Source of the DNA: Actinomycetota bacterium
GTDB taxonomy: Bacteria > Actinomycetota > Humimicrobiia > Hakubellales > JAMDDV01
NCBI GenBank assembly: GCA_023488455.1
Contig: JAMDDV010000016.1
Location: forward strand, 35,422-99,421
DNA length: 64,000 bases
Direction: 5' to 3'
The notes below the pieces were generated by a model. That model ran no database searches and had not been told where the DNA came from. It saw nothing but the letters and a program-made list of their open reading frames with translations. Both the position numbers and the translations under genes were made by a program. Shown one piece after another: positions 1-8,629 of the stretch. Each line of letters opens with the position of its first letter. Position 1 is the first letter of the stretch.

Positions 1-2
1 GA

Positions 3-140
3 AGGGTGGTCGCTACGATAAAGGATAGGGTATGTTCGGTATGCAATATGACCCTTCCTTTTGAAAAAATGGAAAAGATGAACGACAGGGAACAGTTTTA
101 CAGGTGTGAGTTTTGCAGAAGGATAATTGTAATTGAGTGA
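3..140 (+). CDS. C4-type zinc ribbon protein, 3' end only
   Basis: The window opens inside this gene; the last 45 codons are readable. The visible part carries a CSVC pair followed about 30 residues later by a CEFC pair, the treble-clef zinc ribbon at the C terminus of a family whose N-terminal part is a long coiled-coil hairpin (not visible here). The family has been linked to RNA or nucleic acid handling but has no settled function. The stop TGA at 138-140 overlaps the TTG start of the RNase H gene, so the two are probably translationally coupled. In actinobacteria this protein and RNase H are commonly adjacent, often after a Nif3-like gene, which may lie just upstream of the window. Confidence 0.8.
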   Translation, partial: RVVATIKDRVCSVCNMTLPFEKMEKMNDREQFYRCEFCRRIIVIE

Positions 141-537
141 TGAGAGCTATATTGCCTACATAGATGGTGGTTCAAGTGGTAATCCTGGAGAATCTGCAAT
201 TGGCGGTGTGATCATATTTCCTGATGGGAAAAAAGAGGTATATAGTCAGAAGATCGGGTATGCAACCAATAATTATGCCGAATATAGTTCACTGATAAAT
301 GCCCTTGGCAAGCTGATTTTAGCTGGAGCTAAGCACGTGGTAGTGAAGAGCGACAGTACGCTTCTGGTTTCGCAGGTTAGGGGAGAATTTAGAGTCAGGA
401 ACAAAGATTTAAAGAGGCTGCACTCGAAGGCGATATCGATGATTTCCAGCTTTGAGGAATTCAGGATCTACCACATCAACAGGGAAGAAAACAGAGAAGC
501 TGACCGGTTGGTGAAGAAGGCGCTTACCCTTCACTAA
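133..537 (+). CDS. rnhA: Ribonuclease HI
   Basis: Hydrolyses the RNA strand of RNA-DNA hybrids in the cytoplasm. The 134-residue product starts with the motif YIDGGSSGNPG holding the first catalytic Asp; the second acidic residue is in NNYAEYSSL, the third Asp in VKSDSTLLV, and the last in REENREADRLV near the C terminus, so all four metal ligands are present. It is a stand-alone RNase H domain, whereas mycobacterial homologues are fused to a phosphatase. The TTG start at 133 lies inside the upstream zinc-ribbon gene; no better start precedes the first catalytic motif. Confidence 0.9.
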   Translation: MSDESYIAYIDGGSSGNPGESAIGGVIIFPDGKKEVYSQKIGYATNNYAEYSSLINALGKLILAGAKHVVVKSDSTLLVSQVRGEFRVRNKDLKRLHSKAISMISSFEEFRIYHINREENREADRLVKKALTLH

Positions 538-588
538 AATCTGTCAACTTTTAAAAAATCGAGGGCGTCTAATCCAGGAATTTCAGCC

Positions 589-1023
589 ATGTTAAATAAA
601 GAAGAGATCAAGTCAATAATTCCGCACAGGGAACCGTTTCTATTCGTAGACGAAGTCATTGAAATGGTCCCTGAAGAAAGAATAAAAGCGGTTAAATACG
701 TGAGTGAAAATGATTTTTACTTTCCAGGCCATTTCCCTGGTCTTCCAATCATGCCTGGTGTGATCATGATAGAGGCACTTGCGCAAGCTGGCGCCATTGC
801 TCTGCTGTATCAAAAGAAAGATAAGATCGTACTTTTTGCAGGAATTGAAGGGGCTCGTTTCAAGAGTGTTGTAAAGCCTGGGGAAAGGCTTGAACTGAAT
901 GTCGAGATCATTGCAAAAAGAGGGTCTTACGGCAAAGCCAGTGCCAAGGCACTGGTCAATGGTGAGATAGCATGCCAGGCCGTAATATCGTTTTTTGTAG
1001 TTGATAAAAGCGAAGTAAAGTAA
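589..1023 (+). CDS. fabZ: 3-hydroxyacyl-ACP dehydratase FabZ
   Basis: Dehydrates (3R)-hydroxyacyl-ACP to trans-2-enoyl-ACP in type II fatty acid synthesis. The 144-residue hot-dog-fold protein has the family signature: IPHREPFLFVDEV near residue 10 and the catalytic His in GHFPGLPIMPGV followed by the acidic residue in MIEALAQAGA. Length is normal for FabZ. It is the first gene of the fab/acc run; its stop TAA (1021-1023) shares one base with the fabD ATG. There is a 51-base gap after rnhA, without an obvious promoter. Confidence 0.95.
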   Translation: MLNKEEIKSIIPHREPFLFVDEVIEMVPEERIKAVKYVSENDFYFPGHFPGLPIMPGVIMIEALAQAGAIALLYQKKDKIVLFAGIEGARFKSVVKPGERLELNVEIIAKRGSYGKASAKALVNGEIACQAVISFFVVDKSEVK

Positions 1024-1943
1024 TGAGCATGAAATATTGCGCCTTCCCGGGACAAGGTTCCCAGCAGTATGGTATGGGTGCAGACTTGTTGCGTTCCCTT
1101 CATTTCCAGCAGAGGTATATGAAAACGGCTACAAGGATACTCTCTTATGATCCACTTGAGGTTATCTGTGATGATAAGGGAGATGCATTGAACAGAACTC
1201 TCTATGCACAGCCAGCTCTATTCCTGGTGGAGGTGGCGGTATATATCGAAATTGTTTCAGCAAGGATGACTCCGGATTTGATGATCGGTCACTCAATGGG
1301 CGAGTACAGTGCCATCTTTTGTGCTGGGATGATCGATTTTGAGGAAGTGCTCTGGCTTGTAAAAAGAAGGGCTGAAGTCATGGAAGAGGAGAACCAGAAG
1401 AATCCTGGTGCAATGGCAGCAGTGATTGGGAACGACCTCGATCTGGCCCTTAAGATAATCTCCAGTAGCGGTCTTGACGTTTATCCTGCCAATTATAACT
1501 CCGCAGATCAGCTCGTGATAAGCGGCAGGAGAGATGATGTTGATAAGTTATTCGATGAGCTTACGCACAGTGGCTTCAGGTTCATAAGGTTAAAAGTCGG
1601 AGTAGCATCACACAGCCCGCTCATGGAGGAGCTATCGGTTGAGCTTGGCAGGGCGCTGAACTCGGTCAACTTCGTTGACCCCTCGATCAAAGTTCTATCG
1701 CTGACGACACTTGAGCTATTTACGAAGTCAAATGTGCGCAGCTTGTTGGAGGATCAGATAAAAAAGCCGATCCTCTTTTACCAGGGTATAAAGAAGCTCA
1801 TTTCAACTGATGAAGAAGTCAGGTTTATTGAGGTGGGGCCATCAAATGTTCTGACCAGGTTGATTAACAGAATCTCGGGGCGCGATTTGTGCATTCCGGT
1901 CTCTGGCAATAAGGCCGCTGATGTGATCAATTTTTTTGAATGA
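1023..1943 (+). CDS. fabD: Malonyl-CoA:ACP transacylase FabD
   Basis: Transfers malonyl groups from CoA to acyl carrier protein. The 306-residue protein begins with the FPGQGSQ motif, has the nucleophile Ser91 in GHSMGEYSA, and a candidate catalytic His in VASHSPLM near residue 200. The length matches E. coli FabD (about 309). It follows fabZ with a one-base overlap and precedes fabG by 36 bases. No acpP gene lies in the cluster, so its ACP substrate is encoded elsewhere. Confidence 0.95.
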   Translation: MSMKYCAFPGQGSQQYGMGADLLRSLHFQQRYMKTATRILSYDPLEVICDDKGDALNRTLYAQPALFLVEVAVYIEIVSARMTPDLMIGHSMGEYSAIFCAGMIDFEEVLWLVKRRAEVMEEENQKNPGAMAAVIGNDLDLALKIISSSGLDVYPANYNSADQLVISGRRDDVDKLFDELTHSGFRFIRLKVGVASHSPLMEELSVELGRALNSVNFVDPSIKVLSLTTLELFTKSNVRSLLEDQIKKPILFYQGIKKLISTDEEVRFIEVGPSNVLTRLINRISGRDLCIPVSGNKAADVINFFE

Positions 1944-1979
1944 ACGGCATTGGATTTCCATTCCAGGAGGGTGAAAATA

Positions 1980-2708
1980 ATGTTACTTAAGGATAAGATA
2001 TGTCTTGTCACGGGAGGTTCGCGTGGAATAGGAGCAGCCATTGCGGGAGTTTTTGTTGAAAATGGAGCTCTTGTTGCTGTATGCGATGTATCGGATGAAG
2101 ATATGGCCGCAAAGTCAGGCGAATTGGCTAACCCGAGGTTTTACAGGACTGATGTCTCAAACGAAGATGATGTTAAGGGACTTTTCGATAAGATGATTAC
2201 TGACTATGGTCGTGTCGATGTGCTGGTAAACAATGCGGGAATAAATCGTGATGGATTCTTGCTGCGCATGAGCGAGGAGGATTGGGATAAGGTCATCGAT
2301 GTTAACCTAAAAGGCAGTTTTTTGTGTTCCAAACATGCCACAAGGCTGATGATAAGGCAGAATTCTGGTTCCATCATTAACATTTCAAGCGTTGTTGGCA
2401 TTACCGGAAACGTCGGTCAGGCAAACTATTCGGCATCTAAGGCAGGCTTGATAGGTCTGACCAAGTCGCTGGCAAGGGAGTTCGCTTCGAGGAGCATCAG
2501 GGTTAATGCTATCGCACCCGGGTTCATAAAAACTGTGATGACCGAGCGAGTTCCGGATGAAATAAAAACGGGATATCTGGACAGGATTCCCTTAAAGCGT
2601 TTTGGTGAACCGCTGGAGGTCGCAAATGTAGTGCTTTTTCTGGCATCCGACCTATCTTCGTACGTCACCGGCCAGGTGATAATAGTTGATGGAGGGATGG
2701 CGGCGTGA
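1980..2708 (+). CDS. fabG: 3-oxoacyl-ACP reductase FabG
   Basis: NADPH-dependent reduction of 3-oxoacyl-ACP. A 242-residue short-chain dehydrogenase with the cofactor motif TGGSRGIG at residues 11-18, NNAG near 84, a catalytic Ser in INISSVVG, and YSASK with Tyr150 and Lys154. The start is the ATG at 1980, preceded by AGGAGG at a normal distance; an upstream in-frame extension to 1950 has no such site. The stop overlaps the fabF GTG by four bases (GTGA). SDR enzymes are versatile, but position between fabD and fabF makes FabG secure. Confidence 0.94.
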   Translation: MLLKDKICLVTGGSRGIGAAIAGVFVENGALVAVCDVSDEDMAAKSGELANPRFYRTDVSNEDDVKGLFDKMITDYGRVDVLVNNAGINRDGFLLRMSEEDWDKVIDVNLKGSFLCSKHATRLMIRQNSGSIINISSVVGITGNVGQANYSASKAGLIGLTKSLAREFASRSIRVNAIAPGFIKTVMTERVPDEIKTGYLDRIPLKRFGEPLEVANVVLFLASDLSSYVTGQVIIVDGGMAA

Positions 2709-3970
2709 GAAGAAAGCACGAAATAAGCAAATATCTAAACAGGGTTGTAGTAACTGGCATGGGTGTAATATCCTCAATTGGATATTCAAATGATGCATTT
2801 TTTGAGAATCTGCGAAAAGGGGTCTCAGGTGTCCGGAGGATCTCCCACTTTGACCCCGAAGGGTATGCTACGCAGATAGCGGCTGAGGTCAGGGATTTTG
2901 ATCCAGTAAACTATATGGAGCTGAAGCAATTAAAAAGAATGGACAGGTTTTCCCAGCTTGCAGTTGCAGCAGCCAGTATCGCAATAGAGGACGCCTGCTT
3001 GAAGATCGATGGAAATGCAGACGATACAGGAGTTCTTGTAGCCAGCGGCGTTGGCGGCCTTTACACTGTCGAGGAGCAGAACAAAAGGCTTTTAGAACTG
3101 GGTCCTGGAAGGGTTAGTCCGCTTCTAATACCAATGATGATACCCAATATGGCCGCGGCACAGGTTTCCATTCAGTTTGGAGCGCGCGGTCCTGTTAACT
3201 CAGTGTGCACAGCTTGTGCCGCTGGCACACAGGCGATAGGGGATGCTTTTGAGGTGATACGACGCGGAGAGGCAACAGTAATGCTCTGCGGGGGAAGCGA
3301 GGCGTCGATAACTCCACTGGGCATAAGCGGCTTTGCTGCTATGAAAGCAATGTCTACCCGTAATGATGAACCACAGAGGGCAAGCCGGCCCTTTGATATC
3401 GAGCGTGATGGGTTTGTAATGGGTGAAGGAGCTGGAATCCTCGTGATTGAAGAAATAGGGTATGCTATTTCAAGAGGAGCAAAGATACTTGCTGAGGTCG
3501 TGGGTTACGGTTCTACAGGAGATGCTTACCATCTGACCGCACTGGAGAGCTCGGGCGTTAACGCCGCGAGGGCTATGCAAAATGCGATGATCGATGCTGG
3601 TGTGAGCAGCAACGAGATTGGTTACATAAATCCACACGGTACCTCGACGCCGCTGAATGATAAGGTGGAGACAAAAGCGATTAAGATAGTACTTGGGGAA
3701 GAAGCTTATGATGTTCCAATAAGTTCAACCAAGTCCATGACCGGGCACTGTTTGGGTGCTGCAGGAGCGATAGAGGCGGCGATATGCGTCGATGTCATAC
3801 GCAGCGGTATCATTCCGCCCACTATTAACCTTGATGTGCCTGACCCACTTTGTGACCTTGATTATGTGCCAGGGGTCTCAAGGAAGAAAAACGTCGATGT
3901 CGCTATGTCTAACTCAATGGGATTTGGTGGGCACAATGCAACTATTATATTTAAGAGGTATGCTGATTGA
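2705..3970 (+). CDS. fabF: 3-oxoacyl-ACP synthase II (FabF)
   Basis: Condenses acyl-ACP with malonyl-ACP, the elongation step. The 421-residue protein has the nucleophilic Cys171 in VCTACAAGTQ, the first active-site His in NPHGTSTPLND and the second in GHCLGAAGAIEA, the Cys-His-His triad of elongating ketosynthases. The GTG start overlaps the fabG stop by four bases. Its TGA overlaps the accD TTG by four bases. The initiating synthase FabH and an enoyl reductase are not in this window. Confidence 0.95.
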   Translation: MRRKHEISKYLNRVVVTGMGVISSIGYSNDAFFENLRKGVSGVRRISHFDPEGYATQIAAEVRDFDPVNYMELKQLKRMDRFSQLAVAAASIAIEDACLKIDGNADDTGVLVASGVGGLYTVEEQNKRLLELGPGRVSPLLIPMMIPNMAAAQVSIQFGARGPVNSVCTACAAGTQAIGDAFEVIRRGEATVMLCGGSEASITPLGISGFAAMKAMSTRNDEPQRASRPFDIERDGFVMGEGAGILVIEEIGYAISRGAKILAEVVGYGSTGDAYHLTALESSGVNAARAMQNAMIDAGVSSNEIGYINPHGTSTPLNDKVETKAIKIVLGEEAYDVPISSTKSMTGHCLGAAGAIEAAICVDVIRSGIIPPTINLDVPDPLCDLDYVPGVSRKKNVDVAMSNSMGFGGHNATIIFKRYAD

Positions 3971-4884
3971 TTAAGTGCTCTAACTGCAAGATTGATCTGG
4001 ATAAATCCAGCCTGGAAGCAAACTATTTTATGTGCCCCAACTGCGAGTTTCATTTTCCCATGCCTGCTTTGAACAGGATAGCGATGATAGCAGACGATAA
4101 TGCCAGCATAAAGGAGATCGGCACAGGCCTTAGGAGCAGTGATCCACTAAAATTTGTGGACGTAAGGCCTTATCCAGAAAGGCTGCTTGAGGCGGTGGAT
4201 CAGACCTCTCTGGAGGAGGCAATTGTTGTCGTGGAGTGTCAGGTGGGTGGGATGTTGTGCGTTTTAGCGGTCATGGATTTTGGGTTCATGGGGGGGAGCA
4301 TGGGAGCTGTTGTCGGAGAGAAGTTCGTTTTAGCTACAGAACACAGCATCAAGAAAAATACCCCGCTAATCGTTTTTACTGCATCGGGTGGAGCGAGGAT
4401 GCAGGAGGGGATTATATCGCTGATGCAGATGTCGAAGACGCTGATGGCAGTCCTTGACCTTTCAAGAAACCGAATCCCGTTTATAACCGTGCTAACTCAC
4501 CCGACGACGGGTGGAGTGTATGCAAGTTTCGCAACTCAGGCTGACATAATTCTAAGCGAACCTGATATACTGGCCTGTTTTGCGGGTCCCAGGGTCATAA
4601 AACAGACGATCGGAAGGGATCTGCCCGAGGATTTTGGCACCCCCGACTTCTGTTTTGCCGCGGGGCACATCGATAAAGTGGTGAAAAGAAAAGATTTAAG
4701 ATATAACCTTGTGGAAATATTAAGCTTATTCAGAGGAGCAATTGAGATTGGAAGAGGGAAAACAAGACCTTTACCAGAAGGAGATCGACAGGTTAGGGGA
4801 GGAATTGGCAGGATTAAAAAAATTACCGCTCTTGCCTGGCGTACACTTGGAAGGTTTTATAAAAAAATTATCGGACAGAATTAA
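3967..4884 (+). CDS. accD: Acetyl-CoA carboxylase carboxyltransferase, beta subunit
   Basis: Forms the carboxyltransferase with AccA, moving CO2 from carboxybiotin to acetyl-CoA. The 305-residue product has the N-terminal four-Cys zinc finger (KCSNC and MCPNC) and the crotonase-fold core with GFMGGSMGAVVGEK and ASGGARMQEG. The start is TTG, overlapping the fabF stop. The conserved domain ends near residue 258; the last roughly 47 residues are basic, unconserved in appearance and read over the first 143 bases of accA in another frame, an unusually long overlap. The split AccA/AccD form differs from the fused acyl-CoA carboxylases of many actinomycetes. Confidence 0.93.
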   Translation: MIKCSNCKIDLDKSSLEANYFMCPNCEFHFPMPALNRIAMIADDNASIKEIGTGLRSSDPLKFVDVRPYPERLLEAVDQTSLEEAIVVVECQVGGMLCVLAVMDFGFMGGSMGAVVGEKFVLATEHSIKKNTPLIVFTASGGARMQEGIISLMQMSKTLMAVLDLSRNRIPFITVLTHPTTGGVYASFATQADIILSEPDILACFAGPRVIKQTIGRDLPEDFGTPDFCFAAGHIDKVVKRKDLRYNLVEILSLFRGAIEIGRGKTRPLPEGDRQVRGGIGRIKKITALAWRTLGRFYKKIIGQN

Positions 4885-5713
4885 GGACCTTGCTGATAGG
4901 AAACACAGGGCAGCGTGGCGGACGGTAAAGATCTCCCGTCACCCAAAAAGGCCGCAGATGCTGGACTATCTAAACCTGGTATTTGATAAATTTTATGAGT
5001 TAAGCGGGGACAGGAGGACGGGTGATGACAAAGCCATAGTTTGCGGTCTGGCTGCAATTGAAGGTGAGACCTGCGTTGTGATTGGTCATCAGAAAGGTCA
5101 CGATACAAAAGAGCGAATATACAGGAATTTTGGGATGGCAAACCCATCAGGTTACCATAAAGCCATCAGGATTATGCAGTTGGCGGAAAAATTTGGTTTC
5201 CCGGTCATCACTTTTGTGGACACACCTGGTGCATTTCCCGCAGTGGAAGCAGAAGAGCAGAACCAGGGCTACGCGATTTCAAGCTGCATTTTAAAGATGC
5301 TCTCCGTAAAGGTTCCGACGGTTGCCTTTGTCATTGGAGAAGGAGGAAGCGGGGGTGCGCTTGCGCTTGCCTCTGCAGACAAGGTTTACGTTCTTGCGAA
5401 TGCCACTTATTCTGTCATCTCACCTGAGGGTTGTGCCTCGATATTATGGAAGGATGCGAAGATGGCGCCACTGGCAGCCAATGCTTTAAAATTAACTGCA
5501 CAGGACCTGTTTTCGCTTGGTGTTGTGGACGATATAATCCTTGAGCCCATAGGTGGAGCACAGAGGAATGTCCAAAAGATTGCAATGGATATGCGGGACA
5601 GAATACTATTCGTGATCAGGAAGTACAGATCGAGCGGTAAAGAATTTGATACGGAAGCAAGGAAGAACAGATACCTGTCTTATGGGCAGGATAAGATCAT
5701 TGGTAAGGACTGA
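4742..5713 (+). CDS. accA: Acetyl-CoA carboxylase carboxyltransferase, alpha subunit
   Basis: Partner of AccD in the carboxyltransferase complex. The 323-residue protein begins with a helical segment of about 70 residues typical of AccA, then SRHPKRPQMLDYLN, the conserved FGMANPSGYHKA, FVDTPGAFP and the glycine-rich GEGGSGGALALA. The TTG at 4742 lies 143 bases inside accD; the N-terminal helices that this start gives are expected for the family, so the overlap looks real. Biotin carrier (accB) and biotin carboxylase (accC) are not nearby. cobO follows after 12 bases. Confidence 0.92.
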   Translation: MRLEEGKQDLYQKEIDRLGEELAGLKKLPLLPGVHLEGFIKKLSDRIKDLADRKHRAAWRTVKISRHPKRPQMLDYLNLVFDKFYELSGDRRTGDDKAIVCGLAAIEGETCVVIGHQKGHDTKERIYRNFGMANPSGYHKAIRIMQLAEKFGFPVITFVDTPGAFPAVEAEEQNQGYAISSCILKMLSVKVPTVAFVIGEGGSGGALALASADKVYVLANATYSVISPEGCASILWKDAKMAPLAANALKLTAQDLFSLGVVDDIILEPIGGAQRNVQKIAMDMRDRILFVIRKYRSSGKEFDTEARKNRYLSYGQDKIIGKD

Positions 5714-5725
5714 TAAAGTCTGATC

Positions 5726-6262
5726 ATGGCAAAGAAGGGTCTTGTGCACATTTATACGGGTGACGGGAAGGGCAAGACCACTGCAGCTATCGGTCTTTGC
5801 TTGAGAAGCCTTGCGTATGGCAACAAGGCTCTCGTAGTTCAGTTCTTGAAGGCAAGGGAAAAAGCGAGCGGCGAGATAGTGGCCCTCTCAGCCGCTTTTC
5901 CGAATGTTGAAATAAGAAGGTTCGGCAGCTGGATCACCCCTCAGACGAGTAAGGAGGAGGTGGAGAAGAGTCATAAGCCAAGGATCAGGGCGGGATTTAA
6001 GTTCGCGCGCAGCGCAGTTTCGAGCGGAGAATTTGATCTAGTTGTCCTGGATGAGCTTTGCGTCGCTGTTAAGTTCGGGCTTGTTACAGAAAGAGAGGTG
6101 CTTGATCTGATTTCCAGTAAAGCTGATAATACTGAGCTTGTTATTACCGGGAGATGGGCGACTGAAAAGTTAATCGATGCTGCGGATCTGGTCACCGAGA
6201 TGGTTGAGATCAAGCATCCATTTAAAAGTGGGGTTGCAGCAAGAAAGGGTATTGAATATTAA
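5726..6262 (+). CDS. cobO: Cob(I)yrinic acid a,c-diamide adenosyltransferase
   Basis: Adenosylates corrinoids with ATP to make adenosylcobalamin-type cofactors. The 178-residue protein has the P-loop GDGKGKTTAA at residues 12-21, VVQFLK, and VVLDELC (Walker B-like), the layout of the CobA/CobO/BtuR family. It sits immediately upstream of a B12-type ABC permease and ATPase, which supports a role in corrinoid salvage. The organism may import cobalamin and adenosylate it; no de novo cobalamin biosynthesis genes are seen here. Confidence 0.92.
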   Translation: MAKKGLVHIYTGDGKGKTTAAIGLCLRSLAYGNKALVVQFLKAREKASGEIVALSAAFPNVEIRRFGSWITPQTSKEEVEKSHKPRIRAGFKFARSAVSSGEFDLVVLDELCVAVKFGLVTEREVLDLISSKADNTELVITGRWATEKLIDAADLVTEMVEIKHPFKSGVAARKGIEY

Positions 6263-6265
6263 CCC

Positions 6266-7312
6266 ATGGGCAAAGGCATTACAGGGGCGCTCCTCCGCAA
6301 TGTATTAATTTTAGTAATCGCTATACTTTTAGCGGTAATTTTTTCGGCTTCGATTGGAGCCGCAAAGATATCCTTTTTTGATAGCGCAAAGATCATTCTT
6401 TCAAAGTTACCGTTTCTAAGCCGTGTTGAGGCGCTCTCGAGTTACAACCTCCGGGATTCCACGATAATTCTAAATATAAGGCTTCCCAGGATCGTCCTGT
6501 CCATAGTTGTGGGAATGGCACTTGCTACTGCGGGCGTGGTATTTCAGGGTATGTTCAAAAATCCGATGGCTGATCCTTACGTGATTGGGGTGTCCTCAGG
6601 TGCAGCACTTGGAGCCACTGTGTCCATAATACTGCGTCTTGGCACCGGGGTACTTGGTGCTTCATCAACGTCAGCTTTTGCTTTCATCGGGGCTATGTGT
6701 GCCACTGCCGTTGTCTATAGAGTTGCGAGGTTCAAAGGGAAGGTTGGTGTTTACAGTCTGCTTTTGTCGGGACTTGCCATAGGATCGCTTTTATCTGCCG
6801 GTACTTCATTTTTAATGTTAATTGGCGAACACGACTTAGGGAAAGTAATCTTCTGGATGCTCGGGTCGCTCTCAACATCGAGCTGGGAAAAGGTTGTTAT
6901 CGCTGCTCCGCTAACAGTTTTCCTGTTTTTAGTATCGCTGTTCTTTTCAAGAGATCTTAACCTTTTTTTGATGGGCGAGGAGAGGGCGGCGCAGCTTGGA
7001 TTGGATATTGAGCGAACAAAGGTTTTGCTCTTGATAATGGGTTCGTTCATCGCTTCTGTGGCAGTGTCGGTCTCCGGGTTGATAAGTTTCGTTGGACTTA
7101 TCACTCCTCATCTTGTAAGGCTTATTACGGGGCCAAACCATAAGGTGCTGCTTCCGACATCGGCCCTGGCTGGAAGCCTGATCCTGCTCTTATCGGATAC
7201 GCTAGCAAGGGTCGCAATTGCCCCGCGCGAACTGCCGGTTGGGGTGATAACAGCCATTCTGGGAGCTCCATTTTTCATATATCTTTTGAGAAGGAGATAT
7301 GTATCGGGTTGA
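6266..7312 (+). CDS. btuC: FecCD/BtuC-family ABC transporter permease
   Basis: Membrane permease of the iron-siderophore/cobalamin import family. The 348-residue protein has about ten hydrophobic segments and the family signature RLPRIVLSIVVGMALATAG followed by FQGMFKNPMADPYVIGVSSG. Substrate cannot be read from the permease alone; the cobO gene four bases upstream makes a corrinoid the best guess, hence the tentative symbol. The ATPase gene overlaps its stop. No periplasmic-type binding protein (btuF) lies in the cluster, so it must be encoded elsewhere. Confidence 0.85.
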   Translation: MGKGITGALLRNVLILVIAILLAVIFSASIGAAKISFFDSAKIILSKLPFLSRVEALSSYNLRDSTIILNIRLPRIVLSIVVGMALATAGVVFQGMFKNPMADPYVIGVSSGAALGATVSIILRLGTGVLGASSTSAFAFIGAMCATAVVYRVARFKGKVGVYSLLLSGLAIGSLLSAGTSFLMLIGEHDLGKVIFWMLGSLSTSSWEKVVIAAPLTVFLFLVSLFFSRDLNLFLMGEERAAQLGLDIERTKVLLLIMGSFIASVAVSVSGLISFVGLITPHLVRLITGPNHKVLLPTSALAGSLILLLSDTLARVAIAPRELPVGVITAILGAPFFIYLLRRRYVSG

Positions 7313-8589
7313 GCAGTGAGTATGCGATAAAAATCCAGGATCTTTATTTTGCATATAACGGAAATGAAATATTAAAGGGATTAAACCTGAATGTGCCTGC
7401 TGGTGAGCTTTTTGGGATAATAGGGCCAAACGGTTCCGGCAAATCAACAGTGTTAAAGATACTTACGCGGTTGCTGCGTTCTTACAGCGGCAGAGTTGAA
7501 ATACTGGGGAGGTCCCTTGGCTCGTACAGGCGCGTGGAGCTGGCGCGCAGGGTTGCGATCGTTCCGCAGGAGTTCACACTTGACTTTGATTTCAGCGTTG
7601 AAGAAGTGATTGAGTTTGGCAGGAACCCTCACATGAAGCGATTTCAGACTCCCAGCAAGGACGATAGGCAGACGATCGAAGAAGCTATTGAAACCACCCA
7701 TCTTGGTGACTTGCGCAGCAGACCGATAACTGCTTTAAGTGGTGGGGAAAAGCAGCGGGTGATACTGGCGCAGGCCCTGGCTCAGAAACCGGAGTTACTG
7801 CTTCTGGATGAACCAACCACCCATCTGGATGTTGCTTTTCAGATAGAGATAATGGAGATCATCAAACAGTTAAATACAAGGGATGACATCACAGTTCTTG
7901 CAGTGCTGCACGATCTAAACCTTGCATCCCAGTTTTTAAACTCGATTGCGCTTATGGAATCGGGCATGATAAGAGACTGCGGAAGAGTGGGTGAAGTTTT
8001 AACCAGGGAGAACATTGAGCGAGTGTTCGGAATAGACGTAAAGGTGTCCAGAAATCCGCACACGGGAAAGATCTGGGTCACTCCGCTCAGTGCAGGTTTT
8101 TTCCCGGGAAACAAAAAGAAGAATGTCAGGGTTCACCTGATCTGCGGCGGAGGCAGCGGCAGAGATCTGATGATAGACATGTACGGATATGGGTTTTCGC
8201 TTTCCGTCGGCGTCCTGAATGCCCTGGACAGCGATTTTGAAACCGCAACAGACTTGGGCATACCGGTAGTCGATGAGGAACCGTTTTCTCCGATTTCCGA
8301 CGAGAAGTATGCTTGCAACCTCAAGATGATCGATCGTGCCGATGTTGTTCTGCTTGCGGATGTCATCTTTGGGCCTGGAAATTTGAAGAATTTGCAGTCG
8401 GTTCTTACGGCAGCCAGGAGAGGAAAGAAAACTGTAATAATTAGCAGCATTGATATCGCAAAGAGAGATTTCACCAGAGGGGCGGCTGAGCAGCTCTATG
8501 AAGAGCTGAAAAAGAATGGGGCATTGATTTTCAATAACCAGCGAGAGTGCATAAACTATCTTCTTTCTCTTGATGTCAGACCAAACTGA
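7309..8589 (+). CDS. btuD: ABC transporter ATP-binding protein with extra C-terminal domain
   Basis: ATPase partner of the upstream permease. Residues 1-250 form a complete nucleotide-binding domain: Walker A GPNGSGKST near 40, signature LSGGEKQRV, Walker B LLLLDEPTTHLD and an H-loop in AVLHDLN. Residues from about 270 to 426 form a second domain (start GGGSGRDLMIDMYGYG, later ADVVLLADVIFGPGN) that ordinary BtuD lacks; longer BtuD-like proteins of archaea and anaerobes also carry such a tail. It looks Rossmann-like and could sense a ligand, but this is inference. The TTG start overlaps the permease stop by four bases. Confidence 0.86.
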   Translation: MSSEYAIKIQDLYFAYNGNEILKGLNLNVPAGELFGIIGPNGSGKSTVLKILTRLLRSYSGRVEILGRSLGSYRRVELARRVAIVPQEFTLDFDFSVEEVIEFGRNPHMKRFQTPSKDDRQTIEEAIETTHLGDLRSRPITALSGGEKQRVILAQALAQKPELLLLDEPTTHLDVAFQIEIMEIIKQLNTRDDITVLAVLHDLNLASQFLNSIALMESGMIRDCGRVGEVLTRENIERVFGIDVKVSRNPHTGKIWVTPLSAGFFPGNKKKNVRVHLICGGGSGRDLMIDMYGYGFSLSVGVLNALDSDFETATDLGIPVVDEEPFSPISDEKYACNLKMIDRADVVLLADVIFGPGNLKNLQSVLTAARRGKKTVIISSIDIAKRDFTRGAAEQLYEELKKNGALIFNNQRECINYLLSLDVRPN

Positions 8590-8591
8590 TG

Positions 8592-8620
8592 TTGTCTAAC
8601 TGTGCAACTGCTGATACTAT
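8592..8620 (+). promoter_or_regulatory. Probable sigma-70 type promoter of rnpB
   Basis: TTGTCT at 8592-8597 and TACTAT at 8615-8620 are separated by 17 bases, and predict a transcript start close to 8627-8630, exactly where the closing helix of the RNase P RNA begins. The elements are imperfect, but the spacing and position fit. Confidence 0.6.
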
Positions 8621-8629
8621 ATTGTAAAT

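Noticed and set aside
4881..5147. Minus-strand and alternative-frame reading frames inside accA, ftsW, ileS and other core genes
   Set aside because: They are shadows of well-identified genes on the plus strand and have no protein-like motifs of their own.
5714..5725. Cobalamin riboswitch ahead of the corrinoid genes
   Set aside because: Only 12 bases separate accA and cobO; no B12 box is present.
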